Origin: Anaerolineae bacterium
GTDB taxonomy: Bacteria > Chloroflexota > Anaerolineae > UBA1429
Direction: 5' to 3'
Assembly (NCBI GenBank): GCA_007118555.1
Contig: SKRJ01000312.1
Coordinates: 1-13,813, forward strand
DNA length: 13,813 bases
The notes under the pieces were generated by a model, which saw only the letters and a program-made list of their open reading frames with translations, did not search any database and was not told where the DNA came from. How positions within the stretch are numbered: position 1 is the first letter of the stretch; the number at the start of each line of letters is the position of its first letter. A program made the translations under genes and the position numbers. Positions 1 to 5,273 of this stretch are shown piece by piece.

Positions 1-1
1 C

Positions 2-1054
2 AACGGCTTTCGCAATCAGGTGGCGCCCGACGAAACCCAGGTGGTGCGCGGCATCGCCGAAGAGGTTGTGTTGCGCCTCAAGGAGCGCGACGGCCTGGGC
101 AACCAGAGCCCTTATTCCCAGCGCGATTTCCCCACAGAGCCGGGCCAGCTCGCCTATAGCTATGTCATTGACACCGAGCAGTTCAAGTATGTCCTGATGC
201 AGATGTCCCAGGAGGCCGGCGTCGAGCTGCTGCTGCACGCCTATTATGCCGCCAGCATCCTGGAGGATCAGGCGCTGCAGGGCATCCTGGTCGAGTCCAA
301 GTCGGGGCGGCAGGCCCTGATGGCCAAGGTCGTTGTCGACGCCAGCGGTGATGGCGACGTGGCGGCCCGCTCCTGTGCGCCGTTCTGGCAGATTCGGGCC
401 GACGAGGCCCCGCGCCTCAACGACGCCCTAATGTATCGGGTCACCAGCCAGGGGCGTCCGGAAAAGACCATGGCCTGCGATCTGGGCGCGACGCAGGTGC
501 TCTGGGGCCCCGGCGCCGGGCCTATCGATGCCACAGATGCCGCCGCCCTTTCCGCCGCCGAGGTGGATACGCGGCTCAGGATCTATGAGGATCTGGCCCG
601 CAAGCAGGAGCAGGACCCCAGCCTGGCGGGCGCCCGCATCGTCGAGACGCCGCCGCTCTTGGGCATTCGACAGACGCGCTTTATCGAGGGCGAGTACAAG
701 CTCACGGCGGAGGACGCCATCGAGGGCCGCCCCTTTGACGATGCCATCGCCATCAGCCCCTGCCCCATCATCCATTACTATGGGTACCGCCGCTACCTGG
801 AGCACGAGGGCTATGACATCCCCTATCGGACGTTGGTGCCCCTGCAGGTCGAGAACCTGTTGGTGGCGGGACGGTGCATCTCTAGCGAGCAAGAGCCCTA
901 CGAGTCGCACCGTGCCATGGTGCCCATGATGGCCATAGGTCAGGGTGCGGGCGTGGCAGCGGCCCTGTGCGCTGCCGAGGGCGTCACCCCCCGAGCGCTG
1001 GATCCGCAGGCCGTGCGCGAGCTGTTGCGCTCCCAGGGCGCCTTTATACGGTAG
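2..1054 (+). CDS. FAD-dependent oxidoreductase (FAD_oxidored family), 5'-truncated
   Basis: This is a probable soluble flavoprotein oxidoreductase of the PF12831 type; the substrate cannot be inferred. The frame is open to the left edge. The GTG at position 20 is not a credible start, because the N-terminal Rossmann GxGxxG dinucleotide motif is missing and must lie outside the window (roughly 80-100 residues lost). Counting from that GTG, the conserved family blocks are an ASGDGDVAA segment (residues 108-116) corresponding to the usual D-A-T/S-G-D-G-D motif, a PPLLGIRQTRFIEGEY block (211-226), and the C-terminal FAD-contacting block LLVAGRCIS (280-288) followed by MMAIGQGAGVAAAL (303-316). 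The gene ends at TAG 22 nt before a strong hairpin and is convergent with the minus-strand lipoprotein operon. Family assignment is secure; physiological role is unknown. Confidence 0.9.
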   Translation, partial: NGFRNQVAPDETQVVRGIAEEVVLRLKERDGLGNQSPYSQRDFPTEPGQLAYSYVIDTEQFKYVLMQMSQEAGVELLLHAYYAASILEDQALQGILVESKSGRQALMAKVVVDASGDGDVAARSCAPFWQIRADEAPRLNDALMYRVTSQGRPEKTMACDLGATQVLWGPGAGPIDATDAAALSAAEVDTRLRIYEDLARKQEQDPSLAGARIVETPPLLGIRQTRFIEGEYKLTAEDAIEGRPFDDAIAISPCPIIHYYGYRRYLEHEGYDIPYRTLVPLQVENLLVAGRCISSEQEPYESHRAMVPMMAIGQGAGVAAALCAAEGVTPRALDPQAVRELLRSQGAFIR

Positions 1055-1076
1055 CACCCTCGTTTGTTGCAACCAC

Positions 1077-1100
1077 AGAGACGGCCCTCGGGCCGTCTCT
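1077..1100. terminator. Bidirectional hairpin terminator between convergent genes
   Basis: A perfect 11-bp inverted repeat AGAGACGGCCC / GGGCCGTCTCT with a 2-nt centre (TC; in practice a 4-nt loop CTCG) sits in the 49-nt gap between the + strand oxidoreductase stop (1054) and the minus-strand lipoprotein stop (1104). The hairpin is very GC-rich but is followed by only a weak T-rich stretch on the + side (TGTCTATG) and none on the minus side. It may therefore work as a roadblock or RNA 3'-end stabiliser more than as a textbook intrinsic terminator. Confidence 0.75.
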
Positions 1101-1103
1101 TGT

Positions 1104-1685
1104 CTATGGCTCGGCCTCGATCACCATGTCCAGCCGCAGGGCATCGTCAGGGGCGCGTTCCCCGTTGACGTACAGGGGCAGGCGCTGCATTCCATTGTCG
1201 GGATCCAGCATCCCGATCCACACCCGGTAGAACCCCGCGTGGCCGTCGCCCCTGAGCGCCATCCGGTACGAGTCGACGATGGTCTCGCCCGGCTGCCAGC
1301 TAGACGTGGGGCGATCGCCCTCTACCGGAACGCGCTCTTTTTGCGCATACGTGTCGCCCGAAGGCCCGATGACCTCGGCGAACACGAGGTAATCCCCGTC
1401 CACAGGCGCGACGGCCTCCCAAAAGAGGGTCATCTCGATCACGCCCAGCGGGTGGATCATTGGCGGGCCCATGTCAAAGCCCAACAAGCGGATGCTCTCG
1501 CCCAGATGGGCCTCCTGCTGGCGACGGATCTCTACCGGCTCGGTGACCGTGGGTGGCTCGTCGTTGGTGCACGCGGCTACCGAGAGCACAAGTATCATCG
1601 TGCTCAGCACCAGCCAGGGCAAAATGCGCCGCGCTTTCAAGCGCCGCGCTGTGAAAAGGTCTGTCACGCTACTCTTCTTCCTCAT
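1104..1685 (-). CDS. Lipoprotein with beta-sandwich domain, unknown function
   Basis: Predicted 193-residue secreted lipoprotein. The N-terminus has a basic region (ARRLKARR), a hydrophobic core and a lipobox ending V-A-A-C, with Cys39 as the expected acylated residue. The mature part has a pattern I associate with Chloroflexota beta-sandwich domains: LFWEAVAPVDGDYLVF, then SSWQPGETIVDSY, then FYRVWIGMLD and RLPLYVNG. This kind of module often hangs on surface or glycan-related proteins, but no enzyme motif is visible. I chose ATG at 1685; an in-frame TTG at 1697 with GGAG upstream is an alternative. Either start lies inside the 3' end of the preceding small membrane-protein gene (overlap 17 or 29 nt), implying translational coupling. 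It is last in the minus-strand operon and ends 3 nt from the hairpin at 1077-1100. Confidence 0.75.
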   Translation of the reverse strand: MRKKSSVTDLFTARRLKARRILPWLVLSTMILVLSVAACTNDEPPTVTEPVEIRRQQEAHLGESIRLLGFDMGPPMIHPLGVIEMTLFWEAVAPVDGDYLVFAEVIGPSGDTYAQKERVPVEGDRPTSSWQPGETIVDSYRMALRGDGHAGFYRVWIGMLDPDNGMQRLPLYVNGERAPDDALRLDMVIEAEP

Positions 1686-1896
1686 CGTCTCTTTCAATGT
1701 TCTCCGGCCGCATCTCTCGCTTCCACAGGACCACGCCAGCGATGAGCATGGCGCCTCCGGCGATCACAAACCCCCACACCAATTGTGTGTTCACGGGCGC
1801 TCCCACCGTTTCCTGGATAATGACATGCAAGCCGGCTATGCCCAGCAGGATCAACCCCACAAAGAACAGTACCAGTGCAATGATCGCCTCGCTCAC
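1669..1896 (-). CDS. Small two-helix membrane protein, unknown function
   Basis: Predicted 75-residue integral membrane protein beginning at a GTG codon (1896-1894). The start is fixed by a GAGAGGAGAG ribosome-binding sequence four bases upstream. The same decamer with the same 4-nt spacing precedes the first gene of the operon. The longer open frame extending upstream would run into the flavodoxin gene and has no such signal. The sequence shows a helix near residues 4-24 (ALVLFFVGLILLGIAGLHVI), a short polar loop, a second helix near 36-55 (VWGFVIAGGAMLIAGVVLW), and a charged tail ending in a run of Asp/Glu (RDDEEEE). I do not recognise a named family. Its position, 34 nt after the flavodoxin and overlapping the lipoprotein, marks it as an operon member. 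Confidence 0.72.
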   Translation of the reverse strand: MSEAIIALVLFFVGLILLGIAGLHVIIQETVGAPVNTQLVWGFVIAGGAMLIAGVVLWKREMRPENIERDDEEEE

Positions 1897-1900
1897 GATT

Positions 1901-1910
1901 CTCTCCTCTC
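1901..1910 (-). promoter_or_regulatory. Ribosome-binding site of the small membrane protein
   Basis: The minus strand reads GAGAGGAGAG, then AATC, then the GTG start. It decides the start of the 75-residue membrane protein. The identical decamer and spacing recur at 3207-3216. Confidence 0.7.
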
Positions 1911-1930
1911 TTGATCCACTGCTTTCTCCG

Positions 1931-2440
1931 CTATGCCTCAGCCAGGCGAGGCGCGAGCCCCGTGGCCCAGTCGTCAATCGCCTGCCAGTCACGATGGTCG
2001 CCCTCCTGCGCGCGCATCAGCTTGAGCATGCCTCGCATCAGGAAGGACAGCCTGGCATAGTCCAGCTTGCCAGCAAAGATCGCCGTATCCACCGCACGGA
2101 GCCCCTCGGACTGCGTTGCCATATATGCCTCGAGCGTCTCTATTTGCTCTGGCTTGTCGTCATCGCAGGCCGACAAACACACGGCAAAGAGCGCTACAGG
2201 CATGTCCGCCAGCGCCTGGCGATGGGTGGACAGCCAGCTGGTCGCGGCAGGCAACCAGCGCCCGGCACGTATCGCGCTCCCCAACACCACCGCGTCATAG
2301 CCCGTGGGCGGGCCCGCGTCCTGCACCCGCATGACGGTTGTCTCCAGGCCCTGCGCGGCCAGCGTGTCGGCTATCGCCTCGGCGACCTCCTGGGTGGATC
2401 CGGCTCCCGTTGCATAGACGACCAATATCCGCTTGGTCAT
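1931..2440 (-). CDS. Flavodoxin domain protein, HemG-like (protoporphyrinogen oxidase-type)
   Basis: A 169-residue flavodoxin-fold protein. The N-terminal strand is followed by the FMN phosphate-binding loop YATGAGSTQEVA (residues 9-20). A GYDAVVLGSAIRAGRW segment then matches the flavin-binding loop of menaquinone-dependent protoporphyrinogen IX dehydrogenase (HemG, about 180 residues in E. coli). The motifs PVALFAVCLS and AGKLDYARLSFLMRGMLKLM also parallel HemG. HemG-type enzymes oxidise protoporphyrinogen IX to protoporphyrin IX in haem synthesis, but many related flavodoxins in this group have unproven roles, and no other haem gene is visible here. The ATG start has AAGGAG about 9 nt upstream. 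The gene begins 21 nt after the upstream lipoprotein and is followed 34 nt later by the small membrane protein. Confidence 0.88.
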   Translation of the reverse strand: MTKRILVVYATGAGSTQEVAEAIADTLAAQGLETTVMRVQDAGPPTGYDAVVLGSAIRAGRWLPAATSWLSTHRQALADMPVALFAVCLSACDDDKPEQIETLEAYMATQSEGLRAVDTAIFAGKLDYARLSFLMRGMLKLMRAQEGDHRDWQAIDDWATGLAPRLAEA

Positions 2441-2461
2441 GTTGCCTTCTCCTTGTGCAAA

Positions 2462-3202
2462 TCACTCTACGCAGAGTCCGTCCAGCGCCTTGTCGCGAAA
2501 GACGGGCCTGCGTCCCAACTCGGTGATCTCGCCATCGTTGCGCACGTGCAGATCCACCTCATAGGTCCAGTGGGGACCGCATCCGAACAAACGGAGATCG
2601 AACAGTGTCAGCCGATAGCCGTTGTAGACCTCGGTCACATGCGTATCCTCGATCCGATTCCCCTCGTACGCATAATCTGGGTGGCGCGCCAGCCCATAGC
2701 GTGCCTCGAGCCCGGTGGCGGCCAGGGCAAAGCTCAGGGCCTCCTCCGACGATTCGATGGGGGCATAGATCCCGCGCATGGCCTCGGCATCGGCAAGGAG
2801 CACGAACGCCCCATTCTTGTAGATTACATAGCGCACATAGATCGGCGTGGGGCCGGTGTGCTTGTAGACATAGTACTCTGATGCCTCCATGGCCCCCAGG
2901 CTGTGGGAAGATTCCTCCTCGTGCCAATCGGGATAGACGTCACACAGGGCGATGGGGAAACCCGGCTCCAGCCCGCCCAGCAGGTCGGGGGCGAGGCGCA
3001 TGGCGTCGCAACCCATCAGAGCGAACGGGCTTTCGGGCAAGCACCGTCGCAGGTCGTCCTGATCCACAGGGCAGCCGGCCGCCTCGAACGGCCCGTGATC
3101 CACAGTCAGGGTAGGCTGCGGGTGGTTGTCAAAGCGCGGCCCCAGCCTGCATCCGGCCAGCAGGGCTGCCATCACGAGCAACACCAGCGCTCGCGGGACC
3201 AT
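2462..3202 (-). CDS. Cysteine-rich lipoprotein, unknown function
   Basis: A 246-residue predicted lipoprotein and first gene of the minus-strand operon. It has a short hydrophobic signal segment (RALVLLVMAALLAGC) with a lipobox L-L-A-G-C, so Cys18 should be lipidated. The start ATG at 3202 is supported by the decamer GAGAGGAGAG four bases upstream; an in-frame ATG 21 bases upstream would place that sequence inside the gene. The mature protein has several cysteines (44, 54, 65, 87 and others near the C-terminus) consistent with disulfides in an extracytoplasmic protein. There is a Tyr-rich stretch (EYYVYKHTGPTPIYVRYVIY). No catalytic motif or named family is recognised. A candidate extended -10 promoter lies about 40 nt upstream. 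Confidence 0.78.
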   Translation of the reverse strand: MVPRALVLLVMAALLAGCRLGPRFDNHPQPTLTVDHGPFEAAGCPVDQDDLRRCLPESPFALMGCDAMRLAPDLLGGLEPGFPIALCDVYPDWHEEESSHSLGAMEASEYYVYKHTGPTPIYVRYVIYKNGAFVLLADAEAMRGIYAPIESSEEALSFALAATGLEARYGLARHPDYAYEGNRIEDTHVTEVYNGYRLTLFDLRLFGCGPHWTYEVDLHVRNDGEITELGRRPVFRDKALDGLCVE

Positions 3203-3206
3203 GCCA

Positions 3207-3216
3207 CTCTCCTCTC
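3207..3216 (-). promoter_or_regulatory. Ribosome-binding site of the cysteine-rich lipoprotein
   Basis: The minus strand reads GAGAGGAGAG, TGGC, ATG. It fixes the start at 3202 rather than at the ATG 21 nt further upstream. Confidence 0.65.
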
Positions 3217-3240
3217 GAGTCATGCTATCGCTTCGCCTGT

Positions 3241-3249
3241 ATTGTACCA
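3241..3249 (-). promoter_or_regulatory. Extended -10 promoter for the minus-strand lipoprotein operon
   Basis: The minus strand reads TGGTACAAT, an extended -10 element (TGn plus TACAAT, the hexamer at 3246-3241). It would start transcription near 3234 and give a leader of about 32 nt before the ATG at 3202. No good -35 hexamer is visible 17-18 nt upstream, which is tolerable for extended -10 promoters. It is divergent from the + strand promoter at 3323-3352. Confidence 0.5.
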
Positions 3250-3322
3250 TGATCTGCGCGCATAGCACCATACTCTGCCGGCGGCACAACCGACGGGCCC
3301 GCAAATTCAGGTTCTCCAGCGA

Positions 3323-3352
3323 TTGACATACAAGCACAAGACCCTGCATAAT
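3323..3352 (+). promoter_or_regulatory. Sigma70-type promoter for the delta-60 repeat gene
   Basis: A perfect -35 TTGACA (3323-3328), an 18-bp spacer and a -10 CATAAT (3347-3352) predict a start site near 3359. This leaves a leader of roughly 94 nt before the ATG at 3453. It is the best housekeeping-type promoter in the window. Confidence 0.65.
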
Positions 3353-3440
3353 GCGCCCCAACAGCAGTCCAGCCCATTTGGTGGCGTTGGACAGCGAACG
3401 TCCCTATCCGCCTGCCCAGTAGCCGACTGGCTCGTTGTCA

Positions 3441-3446
3441 AGGAGG
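3441..3446 (+). promoter_or_regulatory. Strong ribosome-binding site of the delta-60 repeat gene
   Basis: AGGAGG lies six bases before ATG 3453 but is directly abutted by ATG 3447. Normal spacing therefore selects 3453 as the start. Confidence 0.75.
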
Positions 3447-3452
3447 ATGACC

Positions 3453-4922
3453 ATGGTGCACCGGCGCGCTCTTATGATGGGGTTCCGCTGCTTGCTGGCT
3501 ACCGCACTGCTTCTGGGGGCGTTGGGCATGGGTGCGCCCTCGCTGGCCGACCCACCGGCCGGTTGGATGATCGACGCCCTTGATCCGCATCCCGACAGCC
3601 ATGTGGAGACCATTGTGGTGCAGCCCGATGGCAAGATCCTGATGGGCGGCTTTTTCGGGATGGTGGGTGACGTGTCTCTCCCCAGGCTTGCGCGGCTCAA
3701 CCCCGATGGTTCCCTCGATGATGCCTTTGATCCTCCTGCACCCCAAGATAGAGTGCGCGCTCTGGCCCTCGATGGGGATGGCAGAATCATCGTGGCAGCA
3801 AAGATTACCGATGCGGACTATATCGCGCGTCTGCATCAGGATGGTAGCCTGGACGACACCTTTGCCCCGGGCGCCGATGATATTGTCTTTGCGCTGGCAA
3901 TGCAGCCCGACGGCAAGATCGTCGTCGGCGGCCGTTTTACCACCATTGGCGGCCTTGCGCGTACCCATGTGGCCCGTCTGCATCCCGATGGCACGCCGGA
4001 CGAGTCGTTCAACGCGGTGCTGGATGGTGAGGTGTATGCTGTAGTCCTCCAGCCTGACGGAAAGCTTCTGATAGGTGGCCCCTTTGACACGGTGAATGGC
4101 GTGGCGCGGAGCGGCCTGGCTCGGCTGCATCCCGACGGCACCCTGGACGAGACCTTGGCGGTGGATGCCGATGGTCCGGTCTTTGTGGTCGGCCTGCATC
4201 CCAATGGCCGCATCTTGCTCGGCGGATCCTTTGGCAGCGTCAATGGTGAGCCCCGGCGGCATTTCGCGCGCCTGTCACCCCAGGGAGCAGTCGATGATCT
4301 TGACCCGGGCTTTGGGCTTACCGGGCAGGTACACGCCATCGTCTCCGATGCCGACGGTCGCATCATCCTGGGGGGACTGTTCTCCTGGCTGCCAGTGGGG
4401 GCCACGGACCACCTGGCCAATCTCGCCATCATCGATACCGACGGCGATCTGGTAGCCGATCCTACCCTGCACGTCAACGGTTTCGTCATAGCGCTGGCGT
4501 TGCAGGCGGATGGGTCGCTGCTGATAGGTGGGCAATTTTCCGAGATAGGCCGCCAGGCGCAGCGTTGGTGCATGGGGCGGCTCACGAACCCCACCCCGGC
4601 CGTGCAGAGCCTGGACCATGACGCGGCCACCCGCAGCGCCACCTGGCACCGTTCTGGCGCCAGCCCCGAGGTGTGGCGCGCCACTCTCGAACTCTCCACA
4701 GATGGTGTTACCTACACCTCCCTGGGCGAGGGCGTCCGCGTCGACAGGGGCTGGGCCTGGGAGGATCTTGCTCTGCCGCCCGGGCAAGACCTCTGGTTGC
4801 GGGCCCGGGGCTACCATACCACGGGAGGTCGCAACGCCTCGATCTCGGTCGTCGAGACAATCGCCGAGCTCCCTGCGGGTCCGGTTCTGGTTCTCCACCA
4901 TCTCCCGATTGCTCTGCGCTAG
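3453..4922 (+). CDS. Secreted delta-60 repeat (beta-propeller-like) protein
   Basis: A 489-residue secreted protein. It has a signal peptide (basic start, hydrophobic core, likely cleavage after SLA near residue 32). Seven consecutive repeats of about 44-52 residues follow, starting near residues 51, 101, 145, 194, 243, 293 and 345. Each follows the delta-60 pattern: V-x-A-x-x-x-Q-P-D-G-K-I-L-x-G-G-x-F, then ARL-x-P-D-G-x-x-D-x-x-F. Seven units would suit a closed seven-bladed propeller (inference). Residues 381-489 look like a beta-sandwich or fibronectin-like domain (LELSTDGVTYTSL, LWLRARGYHTTGGRN) and finish with HHLPIALR, resembling the L-P-x-x-x-R endings I have seen on extracellular proteins of Chloroflexota. 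Members of this repeat family are extracellular; no ligand is known for this one. The gene has its own promoter and no obvious terminator. Confidence 0.9.
   Translation: MVHRRALMMGFRCLLATALLLGALGMGAPSLADPPAGWMIDALDPHPDSHVETIVVQPDGKILMGGFFGMVGDVSLPRLARLNPDGSLDDAFDPPAPQDRVRALALDGDGRIIVAAKITDADYIARLHQDGSLDDTFAPGADDIVFALAMQPDGKIVVGGRFTTIGGLARTHVARLHPDGTPDESFNAVLDGEVYAVVLQPDGKLLIGGPFDTVNGVARSGLARLHPDGTLDETLAVDADGPVFVVGLHPNGRILLGGSFGSVNGEPRRHFARLSPQGAVDDLDPGFGLTGQVHAIVSDADGRIILGGLFSWLPVGATDHLANLAIIDTDGDLVADPTLHVNGFVIALALQADGSLLIGGQFSEIGRQAQRWCMGRLTNPTPAVQSLDHDAATRSATWHRSGASPEVWRATLELSTDGVTYTSLGEGVRVDRGWAWEDLALPPGQDLWLRARGYHTTGGRNASISVVETIAELPAGPVLVLHHLPIALR
3603..4592 (+). repeat. Seven degenerate coding repeats (delta-60 units)
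   Basis: About 150-bp coding units repeat seven times within the delta-60 gene. Each contains a segment coding Q-P-D-G-K followed about 60 bp later by one coding ARL-x-P-D-G. The repetition is clear in protein and visible in DNA (for example the stretches beginning near 3622, 3904 and 4051), but the copies have diverged substantially, which argues against recent expansion. Confidence 0.8.
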
Positions 4923-4935
4923 AGCCCCATTTCGG

Positions 4936-4964
4936 TTTGCACGTTCGCGAGAACGCGCTACAAT
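4936..4964 (+). promoter_or_regulatory. Promoter of the B12-riboswitch operon
   Basis: TTTGCA (4936-4941), a 17-bp spacer and TACAAT (4959-4964) predict transcription from near 4971, just upstream of the riboswitch aptamer. That location fits a leader RNA starting with the aptamer. The spacer contains a perfect inverted repeat CGTTC-GCGA-GAACG (4942-4955), a possible operator. Confidence 0.6.
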
Positions 4965-4984
4965 AGCTGCACAATCGAACAGTC

Positions 4985-5100
4985 CGGTCGTGGTGCCCTG
5001 CAGGCCCGGATGCCCAGGGCGAAGAGCGAAGCCGGTGCGAGTCCGGCGCTGTCCCGCAACTGTGAGCGATCCCGTATCGCAAGCCAGGTCGACTGCCACG
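4985..5100 (+). promoter_or_regulatory. Cobalamin (adenosylcobalamin-type) riboswitch aptamer
   Basis: The segment carries the conserved B12-box core GCCGGTGCGAGTCCGGC followed by GCTGTCCCGCAACTGTGA (5031-5065) and then AAGCCAGG (5081-5088), diagnostic of the cobalamin riboswitch family (Rfam RF00174). Visible helices support it: closing CGTGG (4989-4993) with CCACG (5096-5100); GCCCTG (4995-5000) with CAGGGC (5015-5020); GCCGG with CCGGC around the TGCGAGT loop; and GCGAT (5066-5070) with ATCGC (5076-5080). Family members bind B12 in the nascent mRNA and usually switch off downstream B12 uptake or synthesis genes. It sits between the promoter at 4936-4964 and the transcobalamin-like gene at 5274, so cobalamin-repressed expression of that operon is the natural inference. 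Confidence 0.95.
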
Positions 5101-5102
5101 TA

Positions 5103-5228
5103 CCGTACGCGCTACAGCCAGACCTTCGAGCGAAGGGTCGGCGCGTTGCTTGCTGGCACCACCTCTGCGGTTGGTGCGCCCTACACGCCGAGCCCGAGCC
5201 GGCGTGTTTCCTGTTGTCCCGCGTACGG
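5103..5228 (+). promoter_or_regulatory. Structured leader between aptamer and expression platform
   Basis: A 9-bp long-range complement, CCGTACGCG (5103-5111) with CGCGTACGG (5220-5228), would enclose three local hairpins. These are GACCTTCG/CGAAGG(G)TC at 5121-5139, GCACCA/TGGTGC at 5156-5177, and ACACGCCG/CGGCGTGT at 5183-5207. The last is followed by a weak T-rich stretch (TTTCCTGTTGT), so it could instead act as an attenuator. The segment has no plausible gene. It may simply position the platform, or be a further regulatory structure. Confidence 0.5.
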
Positions 5229-5231
5229 CCA

Positions 5232-5269
5232 CGTGCTCCGCCCGAGCTTGCCCAGGAAAAAGGAGCACG
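5232..5269 (+). promoter_or_regulatory. Shine-Dalgarno-sequestering hairpin (riboswitch expression platform)
   Basis: CGTGCTCC (5232-5239) is perfectly complementary to GGAGCACG (5262-5269), which contains the GGAG of the ribosome-binding site located 8 nt before the ATG at 5274. With a 22-nt loop, this 8-bp helix would block translation initiation, the usual OFF state of translational cobalamin riboswitches. Confidence 0.65.
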
Positions 5270-5273
5270 CCCC

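Noticed and set aside
20..22. GTG as the start of the FAD-dependent oxidoreductase.
   Set aside because: The frame is open to the window edge and the essential FAD-binding N-terminus is absent, so the gene is truncated, not short.
1697..2881. A 394-codon + strand open frame opposite the flavodoxin and lipoproteins.
   Set aside because: It crosses several genes with signal peptides, ribosome-binding sites and a flavodoxin motif on the other strand and shows no domain of its own.
4942..4955. LexA/SOS box in the B12-operon promoter.
   Set aside because: The arms are GTTC-N4-GAAC, the reverse of the GAAC-N4-GTTC arrangement of known LexA boxes of this spacing.
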